This document shows positions 1 to 8,105 of a stretch of DNA of 64,000 nucleotides, piece after piece. The stretch is from Streptomyces sp. P3. GTDB taxonomy: Bacteria; Actinomycetota; Actinomycetes; Streptomycetales; Streptomycetaceae. The position numbers and the translations under genes are program-made. Each line of letters starts with the position of its first letter. Within the stretch, counting starts at the first letter, position 1. The stretch spans positions 7,750,001-7,814,000 of the forward strand of contig NZ_CP028369.1 in NCBI RefSeq assembly GCF_003032475.1, in the 5' to 3' direction. The notes beneath the pieces are model-generated. The model was not told the DNA's origin, did no database searches, and worked only from the letters and a program-made list of their open reading frames with translations.

Positions 1-1109
1 AGGAGGAGTACGGCATGGAGCCGCAGGGCCTGGAGGAGATCAGGCCCGGCTGCTACGACGTCGACGAGCGGGTGGCCGACATGAACGCCGGCGGCGTCCT
101 CGCCCAGCTGAACTTCCCCTCCTTCCCCGGCTTCTCCGCCCGCCTGTTCGCCACCGAGGACTCCGACTTCTCGCTCGCCCTGGTGCGCGCCTACAACGAC
201 TGGCACATCGACGAGTGGTGCGCCGCCCATCCCGGCCGCTTCATCCCCATGGCCCTCCCCGCCATCTGGGACGCCGAACTGTGCGCCCAGGAGATACGCC
301 GGGTCGCCGAGAAGGGCTGTCACGCCCTCACCTTCCCGGAGAACCCGGTCCCGCTCGGCTACCCCAGCTTCCACTCCGAGTACTGGGATCCGGTATGGCG
401 GGCACTGACCGACTGCGGCACGGTCATGAATCTGCACATCGGGTCCTCCGGCCGCCTCGCCATCACCGCGCCCGACGCCCCGCCGGACGTGATGATGACC
501 CTCCAGCCCATCAACCTCGTGCAGGCGGCCGCCGACCTGATGTGGTCCCGCGTCCTCAAGGAGTACCCGGCCATCAGGATCGCCCTGTCGGAGGGCGGCA
601 CCGGCTGGATCCCGTACTTCCTGGACCGCCTCGACCGCACCTACGAGATGCACGCCACCTGGACGCTCCAGGACTTCGGCGGCAAGCAGCCCTCGGAGAT
701 CTTCCGCGAGCACTTCCTGACCTGCTTCATCAGCGACCCGATCGGGGTGAAGCTCCGTCACGACATCGGCATCGACAACATCTGCTGGGAGGCCGACTAC
801 CCGCACAGCGACTCGATGTGGCCCAACGCCCCCGAGGAACTCCACGAGGTGCTGACCGCGAACTCCGTGCCGGACACCGACATCAACAAGATGACGCACG
901 AGAACGCGATGCGCTGGTACTCCTTCGACCCGTTCGCCCACGTCCCCCGCGAACAGGCCACCGTGGGCGCGCTGCGCAGGGCCGCGGGGGACCACGACGT
1001 GTCCGTCAGGTCCCGCAGCCGCCAGATCATCGCCCCCGCCGAGAAGCTGGCCGTCTACCGCAGGAAGGCCGAGGCCGCGCTCGCCGCCGCGCAGCAGAAG
1101 GGAGGCTGA
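1..1109 (+). CDS. Amidohydrolase-family metal-dependent hydrolase (5'-truncated)
   Basis: This is the C-terminal ~368 residues of an amidohydrolase 2-type TIM-barrel enzyme. The frame stays open to the left edge through codons 3-14, so the ATG at 15 is probably internal. The N-terminal HxH metal motif expected in the family lies outside the window. Visible family features are the SEGGTGW segment near residue 195 and the WEADYPHSD segment near residue 257, whose Asp should be the late metal ligand. Family members include decarboxylases and hydrolases of aromatic or cyclic acids, and the substrate cannot be told from this fragment. The Ala/Lys-rich C-terminal helix ends in a TGA at 1107-1109. 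The downstream gene is convergent and unrelated. Confidence 0.8.
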   Translation, partial: EEYGMEPQGLEEIRPGCYDVDERVADMNAGGVLAQLNFPSFPGFSARLFATEDSDFSLALVRAYNDWHIDEWCAAHPGRFIPMALPAIWDAELCAQEIRRVAEKGCHALTFPENPVPLGYPSFHSEYWDPVWRALTDCGTVMNLHIGSSGRLAITAPDAPPDVMMTLQPINLVQAAADLMWSRVLKEYPAIRIALSEGGTGWIPYFLDRLDRTYEMHATWTLQDFGGKQPSEIFREHFLTCFISDPIGVKLRHDIGIDNICWEADYPHSDSMWPNAPEELHEVLTANSVPDTDINKMTHENAMRWYSFDPFAHVPREQATVGALRRAAGDHDVSVRSRSRQIIAPAEKLAVYRRKAEAALAAAQQKGG

Positions 1110-1425
1110 CCGGCGGACGCGAGCCGCCGGCCACGGCGGGCGGGCCTCGGCCGCGCCGTTCCCCCGCGCGCGCCACGGCCGAGACGGAGCCGACGACCCA
1201 CGCGGTGCGCCGACTGCCGACGCCCCCTGTTCAGCCTCGGAGATCACGTCGTCCCGCAGGTGAAATATGAGGTCGGATGCGGCCTCCGACTGCGGGGAGG
1301 TGGCCGGGACGACCTGGATCACACCTACGGTCTGTCCGTTTTCCTCGCCGGGCCCTCACCCGTATCGGCTGAACGGCCGGGCTCGGCCCCCGGACCGGGC
1401 GATCGTCTCGGTCGAAAGGGCCGTA
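1110..1425. other. Intergenic gap, no gene seen
   Basis: This stretch lies between the convergent amidohydrolase and lipase genes. It has typical GC-rich non-coding character. I see no conserved reading frame, RNA gene or repeat before the hairpin that starts at 1426. Confidence 0.5.
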
Positions 1426-1456
1426 CCGGCGGCCCGCGGGATGGTCGGGCCGCCGG
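1426..1456 (-). terminator. Strong hairpin downstream of the lipase gene
   Basis: CCGGCGGCCC (1426-1435) and GGGCCGCCGG (1447-1456) form a perfect 10-bp inverted repeat with an 11-nt loop. It lies 10 nt past the ancestral lipase stop at 1466 on the minus strand. It lacks a U-tract, as is usual for Streptomyces terminators, and may serve both convergent genes. Confidence 0.6.
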
Positions 1457-1465
1457 ATGGCCCGG

Positions 1466-2824
1466 TCAGCGCTGGAAGGGCATGGTCCAGCAGTTGGAGG
1501 TGGTCGGTTTGCCCTTCAGGCGGTCGGTGAGCCAGGAGATGGCCGTTCCCTGGTCGGTGATGAGGGGGGCGAGGTGGTTGGTGAGGAGCTTGTCGCCGAG
1601 GTTGGGCAGGTCGACGGCCGTGTAGGTGACGTTGGCGCTCTTGCGGCACCAGTCCACGGCCAGTTGGCGGGCCTAGGCGTGCGGAACGATGTCGTCCTGG
1701 ACGCCGGTGGCCACCCGGACGGGACCGGCCGGCTTGAGGGATCCGATGCGCTGCTTGTCGAGGACGGCCTGGGCGCGTGGTTCGGCTGCGATGATGTCGG
1801 CGACGGACTTGCCGCTGGTCGTCCAGTCGCTGCTGCGGGCGAAGCCGTAGCGGGTGAGTGCCTCGCCGATGCACATGGTGGAGGTGTCGGCGAGGGCCTT
1901 GCGCCCGGCGTCGTTGATGTTGGCCTCGGTGACGTCCCGCATGTCGGGGTAGGCCTGGTCGAAGCCGTTGATCGCCCAGCTCAGTGCGGCGGCCAGAACG
2001 CTGCCGTCGATGCCCTTCATGACGGCGGTCAGGTCGGCGGGCGGCGCGCCGGCGTAGGTGCCTGCCAGGGGGACGTCGGGCGCGTAGACGGGCTGGAGTT
2101 CGGCCGCCGACGCGGTGGCTCCGCCGCCCTCGCTGTACCCGTACAGGCCGATGCGGGAGCCGGAGGTGAGGGACGTGCCCGGGAGAGCGCGCGCCGCACG
2201 GACGGCGTCCAGCAGCGCGTGCCCCTCGTCCAGGCGGTTGACGTAGGTGTGCAGACGGTCGGTGGCGCCCAGGCCGACGTAGTCGGTGACGACGACGGCC
2301 GCTCCGGTGGCGAGGAGACGGTAGATCGCGAGGTTGTCGTAGGCGAGGGAGAGGGTCTGTCCGCTGATGGTGAGCGGGTGCTGCAGGGCGAACGAGGGCG
2401 CACACTGATCGCCCTGGCCCATGGTCCCCGAGGCCACCGCCACCAGCGGGCGGGGCCCGTCGCCGTCCCACTTCGCCGACGGCTCGATGTAGGCGCCGGT
2501 CACCGCGACGGCCCGGCCGTCGGAGCCGGTGGACTTGTACATCAGCCGGGTTGCGGTGCCCGGCAGGGGGCGGCCGTCGAGGCCGGGCAGCGAGAGCCCC
2601 AGGGAGAGTGGCTCATGCCGGACCAAGGCGCCGTTGGCGGAGGGAAGTTGGGTGGGCGGGGTGTAGAAGGCCGGGATGCTGACGCCCCGGGACACGACGG
2701 GTTCGGTGTCGGTTGCGGTGGCGTCGGCTGTGGGCGCGCCGACGCAGACGCAGGCCGCAATGGCGAGCGAGGCGGCGGCCAGACGGTTGGAGGTGGAACG
2801 GGGACGGCTTCGGTTATGGCTCAC
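1466..2824 (-). pseudogene. Secretory lipase (LIP family), interrupted by an in-frame TAG
   Basis: This is an exported serine esterase/lipase of the secretory lipase type. It has an N-terminal signal peptide (Ala-rich core around residues 15-32), the nucleophile elbow GYSEGGG and an acidic catalytic segment GVQDDIVPHA. The frame is stopped by TAG at 1673-1675, just after IVPHA. Reading straight on in the same frame restores ARQLAVDWCRKS and a further ~64 residues including LLTNHLAPLI, whose His is the likely third triad member. A C-to-T change of a CAG (Gln) codon would explain the stop. As written, translation makes a 383-residue product without the presumed catalytic His. The full frame would be about 452 codons. 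It is a recent pseudogene, a sequencing error or, less likely, a read-through gene. Confidence 0.8.
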
Positions 2825-2879
2825 AGCTCACTCCTCGTGGTGCTGCGTTGCGTGATTGCGCGAAAAACTAGCAGCGGTA

Positions 2880-2920
2880 GTTACCGCTGGTAACGCCTGC
2901 ATGGTTACGTTCCGGTAACC
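2880..2920 (-). promoter_or_regulatory. Tandem GTTAC inverted repeats upstream of the lipase gene
   Basis: GTTACC (2880-2885) and GGTAAC (2889-2894) form one palindrome, and GGTTAC (2903-2908) and GTAACC (2915-2920) a second. They lie 56-96 nt upstream of the lipase start, next to a TAGTTT hexamer on the minus strand that could be a -10 element. Two adjacent dyads suggest binding of a dimeric regulator; none is encoded next door. Confidence 0.45.
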
Positions 2921-3151
2921 GTTTGCCGGAGCAAGCGCATGGTGTGGCGGGCGGGTCGGCGCGCTTCCTCGCCCGGCACCGCGAGAAGGCGTCGCACGGC
3001 TGGTGACCGCCCGCCTGCTGGGACCCGGCCCACGTCGACTTCGTCCGGTCCTGCCAACTGCGAAGATTCGACCGACGGCTCCCGTCGCCGCATCGTCGAC
3101 GCCGCAGTCCCGACGCGGGGGCTGAACGGCCGTCGTGCCCCTCCGAAGTGC
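2921..3151. other. Intergenic gap, no gene seen
   Basis: Both neighbours lie on the minus strand. I see no conserved frame or structural element apart from the repeats at its left edge. Confidence 0.4.
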
Positions 3152-3448
3152 TCACTCTCCCCGCGCCCCCGCCTGCCGGGTGACCGCGCGCAGGAGAGGG
3201 CGGCTCAGCGCGCCGGCCGCCAGGATCCCGCCGACGCCGACGGCGAAGCACGCCGCGAGAACGGTCGCGCCGTGTGCGTCGAGCGACGAGCCGCCGTCGG
3301 CCGCCGTCATCGATCCCGCGCACATCAGCCCCGTGGCGACAGCCCCGCCGGCCGGCACGGCGACCGGGACGAGCGTCTCGCGGTTGCGGGCGGCGTCCAG
3401 GACGCGCAGGGGGTCCCGGCCAGGTGCAGCAGTGCGGTCGGTGGACAC
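3152..3448 (-). CDS. Small hypothetical membrane protein
   Basis: This is a 98-residue frame starting at GTG 3448 (Val-Ser-Thr-Asp-Arg). Two hydrophobic stretches are visible: about residues 27-45 (VPVAVPAGGAVATGLMCAG) and 58-80 (TVLAACFAVGVGGILAAGAL), with a basic C-terminal tail. This suggests a two-TM inner-membrane hairpin protein. An upstream in-frame extension to 3628 is open but rich in Arg/Gly/Pro and lacks a credible RBS, so I prefer the short form. I recognise no family. It could also be non-coding, as GC-rich DNA often gives such frames. Confidence 0.4.
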   Translation of the reverse strand: MSTDRTAAPGRDPLRVLDAARNRETLVPVAVPAGGAVATGLMCAGSMTAADGGSSLDAHGATVLAACFAVGVGGILAAGALSRPLLRAVTRQAGARGE

Positions 3449-3697
3449 GGTGCGGGCACCGGCACCTCGACGCTCGGGTGGGCGGGCGGCGCTGCGGGCG
3501 CCTGCGGCACCTCGGCCATGGCCCCGGTCGGGTTTCTCCCGCCACTGAGCCCGATGCAGGACCATCCGGGCCGAGCAGACCCTCATCTGTTCGGATGCGA
3601 TCGGGTACGGTCGATTGCCTTCGAGCATGTTCCGAATCGTTGACTGTCAGCCGGATCGCGGATGGGGTGGCCTTCCCACCACCTCACGGAGGAATCG

Positions 3698-5686
3698 ATG
3701 ACGCCCAGCGAGGATCGGGATCTGTCCCCGTACACGGGATGGACCAGACACCACTGGACCGATCTCGCCGACCGGATGCTCGCGGCGGTTGATCCGTATC
3801 GCTCTGCGCGCGGGGCCCGGATCGGACTGCCTGGTCCGGCGAGCCGCCACGGCCTGGTCTCCGACGGCCTGGAGGGCTTCGCCCGTACCTTCCTGCTCGC
3901 CGGTTTCCGCGTCACCGGGGAGAAAGGCGCCGACCCCGCAGGCCTGCTGGAACGGTATGCGGAGGGCCTTGCGGCGGGCACCGACCCCCACTCACCGGAG
4001 GCCTGGCCCCGCCCGGACGAACTCGACCAGGCCAAGGTCGAGGCCGCCTCCGTCGCGCTGGTGCTGCAACTGACCAGGCCCTGGCTGTGGGACCGGCTGG
4101 ACGACGGGGTGCGGGAACGGATCGTCGGATGGCTGGGGACCGTCGTCAACCAGCCTTACCCGCCCATCAACTGGGTCTGGTTCCGGATCGTCGTGGAGTC
4201 GTTCCTGCGCGAGGTCGGCGGACCGTGGTCGGCTGACGACATCGAGGAGGACCTGGCCGTCCACGCCTCACTGCGCCGCCCCGGCGGCTGGCTCAGCGAC
4301 GGACAAGAACGGGCCTACGACCACTACGCCGGCTGGGCGCTGCACCTCTACCCGCTGCTGTGGACCCACCTGTTCGACGTCACCGGCACCCTGTGCCCGC
4401 CGTCCCTGCGCCAGACCTGGGCCGACGACCTCGCCCGCTATCTCGACGACGCGGTACGCATGGTCGGCGCCGACGGCTCCCCGCTGTTGCAGGGCCGCAG
4501 TCTGATCTACCGTTTCGCCGCCGCGGCGCCCTTCTGGGTCGGCGCGGTGACCGGCACCGGCGGGCAACCGCCCGGCCTGGTGCGCCGGGTGACCAGCGGC
4601 ATGGTCCGGTACTTCACCGACCACGGGGCCCCCGACCGGGACGGACTCCTCGGCCTGGGCTGGCACGCCGATTGGCCCGCGATGCGGCAGGCGTATTCCG
4701 GGCCCGGCTCGCCGTACTGGGCGACCAAGGGCATGCTCGGGCTGATGCTGCCCGCGGAGCATCCGGTGTGGACGGCCCCGGAGAAGCCGCTGCCGGTGGA
4801 GGCCGGGGACGTGGCCCGAGTGATCGAGGCCCCCGGCTGGCTGCTCGGTGCCCGGCGCCGCGACGGCATCGCGGTGGTGCTCAACCACGGTACCGATCAC
4901 GCGGGCCCCGGCGACCTGCGCGCGGACTCACCGCTGTACGCGCGGCTGGGCTACTCCACGGCCACCGTTCCGCCCCTGATCGGCGCGGCCGTGACGGACC
5001 CCGTGGACAACGCGGTCGTGGTGCTCGACGACGCCGGCCGGGCCGGCCATCGAAGCGGGTTCACGACCCTGTTCGCCCGTGAGCTCGCGGGCGGGGTGCT
5101 CACCGCCGCCTCACGGGGACCGGTGCGCTGGGTCGACAGCGGCGCCGACGACTCACCTGACCACGGCTCCGGCCGAAACGGTCCGACGAGGCCCGGTCCG
5201 GTGATCACCGTCGTCTCGGTGCTGCGGGCAGGGACGGAGATCCGGCTGATCAGGGTCGACCCGCCGCAAACGGGACCGGACCCCACCTGGTGCTCGGTCC
5301 GCCTCGGCGGCTGGCCGCTGGCCGCCGACCTCCAGCCCCGTACCCGGTCGGGCGCCCACGGCTGGCAAGGCCCGTACGCCGAGGCACGCACCGCGTCCCT
5401 GCGGTCGCGGCTCTGCGGCCTTCGTGGGCTGCACCACGGCGGAGTCGCCATCGCGAAGGACGACAGCCCGCTCGGCAGCCGCAGCGCGACGCCTTGGCTG
5501 GCCACGGACGGCGTGCCGTACGGCGAGGTGCTCGCCGCGATCGTGCTCCTCGACCGGGGCGGAGCGGACGTACCCGCCCCCGCCCTTGCCGTGCACCCCA
5601 CTCCCGACGGCGGTCACCAAGCCGTACTCACCTGGCCGGACGGTCACACCCTGTGCGTCGAAGTGCCGGCCACCGGGTCACGGTGA
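3698..5686 (+). CDS. DUF2264 domain protein (putative glycan-active enzyme)
   Basis: This is a 662-residue cytoplasmic protein without signal peptide. The ATG at 3698 is chosen because GGAGGAAT ends 2 nt upstream of the spacer; a further in-frame start at 3662 lacks an RBS. The N-terminal ~350 residues show the DUF2264 (PF10022) pattern, with conserved segments SDGLEGFARTFLL, NWVWFRIVVESFLREVGG and SDGQERAYDHYAGWALH. The C-terminal ~250 residues look like a beta-rich domain. DUF2264 proteins occur in polysaccharide utilisation loci, and relatives have been reported as glycosidases acting on uronic-acid glycans. That link is from memory and not visible here. Its position beside a sugar regulator and ABC transporter supports a role in degrading imported oligosaccharides. 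Confidence 0.75.
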   Translation: MTPSEDRDLSPYTGWTRHHWTDLADRMLAAVDPYRSARGARIGLPGPASRHGLVSDGLEGFARTFLLAGFRVTGEKGADPAGLLERYAEGLAAGTDPHSPEAWPRPDELDQAKVEAASVALVLQLTRPWLWDRLDDGVRERIVGWLGTVVNQPYPPINWVWFRIVVESFLREVGGPWSADDIEEDLAVHASLRRPGGWLSDGQERAYDHYAGWALHLYPLLWTHLFDVTGTLCPPSLRQTWADDLARYLDDAVRMVGADGSPLLQGRSLIYRFAAAAPFWVGAVTGTGGQPPGLVRRVTSGMVRYFTDHGAPDRDGLLGLGWHADWPAMRQAYSGPGSPYWATKGMLGLMLPAEHPVWTAPEKPLPVEAGDVARVIEAPGWLLGARRRDGIAVVLNHGTDHAGPGDLRADSPLYARLGYSTATVPPLIGAAVTDPVDNAVVVLDDAGRAGHRSGFTTLFARELAGGVLTAASRGPVRWVDSGADDSPDHGSGRNGPTRPGPVITVVSVLRAGTEIRLIRVDPPQTGPDPTWCSVRLGGWPLAADLQPRTRSGAHGWQGPYAEARTASLRSRLCGLRGLHHGGVAIAKDDSPLGSRSATPWLATDGVPYGEVLAAIVLLDRGGADVPAPALAVHPTPDGGHQAVLTWPDGHTLCVEVPATGSR

Positions 5687-5711
5687 CGTCCGCGTTCTGC
5701 CCGCCACCGGG

Positions 5712-6818
5712 TCAGATCGTCGTCCTCCTGACCGAGGAGTCGCGCAGGATGAGTTCCGGCAGGATGAGCACGCGCTGCGGCGGACGGCGTTTGCCCTCCT
5801 TGAGGCGGGAGACCATCATCTCGACCGCCGTCCGGCCGACGCGGGCCTTGGGCGGGCGGACGGCCGTGATCGCGGGCTCGGCGAGATGGGCGACCTCGTC
5901 GTCGTAGCCGACCAGGGCGATGTCGTCCGGGATGGCGATGCCCTGCTCGGAGAGGTACTGGGCGATGGAGATGGCGTCGGGGTCGCTGTGCGCGATCAGC
6001 GCGGTGGTCCCGTACCTGCGGCACCGCTCCAGGATCTCCTCGATGGCCTGCCGGTGGCCCGGCTCGTAGAGGGCCACCCCCGCACGGACCACGAAGTCGT
6101 CGGGAAGGCCGAGTTCCGCGCAGGCCTTGTGCCAGCCGTGGGCGAGGTGGACCGAGGTCGGACTGCCCTTGGACAGCACCAGCCCGATCCGGCGGTGTCC
6201 GTGCTCGTGGAGGTGGCGCACGGCCATCTCCAGACCGAGTGCGTGGTCGCTGCGTACCCATTCCAGCTGGCGCAGGGTCGGCGTCCAGGAGGAGATCTGC
6301 CGCTCCACCAGGATGGTCGGCACCGGCAGGTTGCCGATCCAGTCGATCATCTCGCCGGCGCCGTCGCCGTCGAGGTTGGGGGCCAGGAGCAGGCCCTGCA
6401 CCTGCTTGGCCTCGACCAGCCGACTGATCTGCCGGCGGTCCTCGGCCTGGTCGTAACTGGAGCCGCGCAACTGGAGCTGGACACCGAGGGCGGCCGCGGC
6501 CGCGCGGGCACCGCTGACGACCTGCGGCCAGTAGTAGTCCAACGACGGCACGACCATCCCGACGGAGAAGGCGGTCGCCGCCGGGCGGGTGCGGCGGGCC
6601 TGGGTCTGGGCCGAGTCGAGTTCGGTCGGCAGGGCGGCACCCCCGTGCACCTTCGTCAGCAGGCCGCGCGCGGCGAGGGCGGCGATGTCGCGGCGTACGG
6701 TCAGCTCGCTGACCTCCAGGAGGAGTGCCAGGTCACGGACCCGTACGGCGCCGTGCAGACGCAACTCGTCCATGAGTCGCTCCCTGCGCTGAAGGGCGAA
6801 CGGCCGGTTCTCGGTCAT
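5712..6818 (-). CDS. Chimeric transcriptional regulator: DeoR-type HTH plus LacI-type ligand-binding domain
   Basis: This 368-residue regulator is probably the local control protein of the sugar locus. Residues 8-60 form a DeoR-type winged HTH (RRERLMDELRL...VSELTVRRDI...GLLTKVHGGA). From about residue 83 on it follows the periplasmic-binding-protein fold of LacI/GalR repressors, with FSVGMVVPSLDYYWPQVV, EHGHRRIGLVL and DIALVGYDDEVAHLAEPAITAVRPP. True LacI proteins carry a different N-terminal HTH, so this is a domain-swapped architecture, one known in actinobacteria. It is convergent with the DUF2264 gene and divergent from the dehydrogenase gene at 7000. The shared 181-bp promoter region carries TTCGA-containing repeats that may be its operator. 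Confidence 0.85.
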   Translation of the reverse strand: MTENRPFALQRRERLMDELRLHGAVRVRDLALLLEVSELTVRRDIAALAARGLLTKVHGGAALPTELDSAQTQARRTRPAATAFSVGMVVPSLDYYWPQVVSGARAAAAALGVQLQLRGSSYDQAEDRRQISRLVEAKQVQGLLLAPNLDGDGAGEMIDWIGNLPVPTILVERQISSWTPTLRQLEWVRSDHALGLEMAVRHLHEHGHRRIGLVLSKGSPTSVHLAHGWHKACAELGLPDDFVVRAGVALYEPGHRQAIEEILERCRRYGTTALIAHSDPDAISIAQYLSEQGIAIPDDIALVGYDDEVAHLAEPAITAVRPPKARVGRTAVEMMVSRLKEGKRRPPQRVLILPELILRDSSVRRTTI

Positions 6819-6856
6819 CGACAGCCCCCGTCGTCGGACAGCTCACGCCAAATGAT

Positions 6857-6900
6857 CTGTTCGAGTGTGTGCGTTTTGATTCATTTGCGTTCGAAGCGTA
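6857..6900. promoter_or_regulatory. Candidate operator in the regulator/dehydrogenase divergent promoter
   Basis: This AT-richer stretch holds TGTTCGAGTG near 6862 and GCGTTCGAAGCG near 6888. A similar CTTCGAGCATG motif sits at about 3619, upstream of the DUF2264 gene. Shared TTCGA-type motifs at both ends of the locus make them candidate binding sites for the DeoR/LacI-type regulator. This is inference only. Confidence 0.3.
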
Positions 6901-6999
6901 GTGGATATGTGCTGCGGACCACTATCCCTGTTCCCACACGATCGGCGCAATCAAGCCAACTGGCCGACGTGAACCGTTCACGGGAAGGACCGACGTCCG

Positions 7000-8022
7000 A
7001 TGCAGAGGAAGCCCCACGCTCTGATCGTCATGGACAGCGAGAGCTTCGCCGCGCATTTCGACTCCGTCCGCCTCGCGCGCCTGGCCGACCTGGTCACCCT
7101 CGACGAGCTGATGTTCACCGACAGCCTCGACGACCCGGGGCAGCGGGCCCGCCTCGGGGAGGCGGAGGTCCTGATCACCTCCTGGGGCGCGCCCATGCTG
7201 ACGCCCGAGCTGCTGGCCGCCGCCCCCGCGCTGCGGGCCGTGCTGCACTGCGCGGGCAGCGTCCGCCACCTGGTGGGGGACGAGGTGTATCGCCGCGGGA
7301 TCCGGGTGGTCTCGGCGGCGGACGCCAACGCGGTCCCCGTCGCGCAGTACACGCTGGCGTCCGTGATCCTCGCCGGCAAGAAGGCCCCGTTCCTCGCCGC
7401 CGACGAACAGCGCGCCTACCGGGGCTGGGGGCCGGTGATCACAGGCTACGGCGACCTGTCGAACTTCGACCGCACCGTGGGGATCGTCGGCTTCTCCCGG
7501 ATCGGCCGCAAGGTCGTCGAACTGCTCCGAGTCCTGGAGGGGACCACCTGCCTGGTCGCGGACCCCTACGCGGACCCGGTCGCGGTGGGGAAGGCGGGCG
7601 CCACCCTCGTCCCGCTGGACGAACTGCTCCTGAGAGCCGATGTACTTTCCCTGCACGCGCCCGAACTGCCGGAGACCCGACACATGATCGGCGCGAAGGA
7701 ACTCGCCCTGCTGCCCGACCACGCCACGGTGATCAACACGGCGAGGGGCAGCCTGATCGACTCCGAGGCACTGGCCGCCGAGTGCGCCTGCGGCCGTCTC
7801 CACGCCATCCTCGACGTCACCGACCCCGAGCCGCTGCCCGCGGAGTCACCGCTGCGGAACCTGCCCGGAGTGATGATCACTCCGCATATCGCGGGTTCGC
7901 TCGGCTCGGAGATCCATCGCCTCACCGACCACACCCTGGACGAGCTGGCCCGGTGGATCGCGCGACACCCCCTGCGCCACGAGATCACCGCGCAGGAGTG
8001 GGCCCTGGGCCGTCACGCCTGA
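7000..8022 (+). CDS. D-isomer-specific 2-hydroxyacid dehydrogenase family protein
   Basis: This 340-residue NAD(P)-dependent oxidoreductase would interconvert a 2-hydroxyacid and a 2-ketoacid in the cytoplasm. The Rossmann motif VGIVGFSRIGRKVV lies near residue 160 with an acidic residue at the end of beta-2 (VADPYADP). The catalytic set is visible: Arg in NTARGSL, Glu in DVTDPEPLP and His in TPHIAGS. The ATG follows a GGAAGGACC RBS. Divergent from the regulator and upstream of the ABC genes, it likely processes a sugar-acid intermediate from the imported glycan. The exact substrate (glycerate, phosphoglycerate or a sugar acid) is not resolvable. The His is followed by a Ser-Leu-Gly loop, as in other hydroxyacid dehydrogenases of sugar loci. 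Confidence 0.85.
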   Translation: MQRKPHALIVMDSESFAAHFDSVRLARLADLVTLDELMFTDSLDDPGQRARLGEAEVLITSWGAPMLTPELLAAAPALRAVLHCAGSVRHLVGDEVYRRGIRVVSAADANAVPVAQYTLASVILAGKKAPFLAADEQRAYRGWGPVITGYGDLSNFDRTVGIVGFSRIGRKVVELLRVLEGTTCLVADPYADPVAVGKAGATLVPLDELLLRADVLSLHAPELPETRHMIGAKELALLPDHATVINTARGSLIDSEALAAECACGRLHAILDVTDPEPLPAESPLRNLPGVMITPHIAGSLGSEIHRLTDHTLDELARWIARHPLRHEITAQEWALGRHA

Positions 8023-8054
8023 GCGCCCCCTCCACCGCCCCGAGACCCCCGCTT

Positions 8055-8090
8055 CTGCCCCATCCCGCACCCCCTGCCCCATCCCGCACC
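8055..8090 (+). repeat. 17-bp direct repeat in the leader of the sugar-binding protein gene
   Basis: CTGCCCCATCCCGCACC occurs at 8055-8071 and again at 8074-8090, separated by two bases. The pair ends 15 nt before the start codon of the solute-binding protein gene, so the second copy abuts the RBS. It could influence translation or be a slippage duplication. Confidence 0.7.
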
Positions 8091-8105
8091 ACAGGAGCCG
8101 TTCCC

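Noticed and set aside
1673..1675. Amber codon as pyrrolysine or programmed read-through
   Set aside because: No pyl-type context or downstream element is visible; mutation or sequencing error is simpler.
5424..8105. Long N-terminal extension of the sugar-binding protein frame
   Set aside because: It passes through the regulator and dehydrogenase in the wrong frames; the lipoprotein signal and RBS fix the start at 8106.
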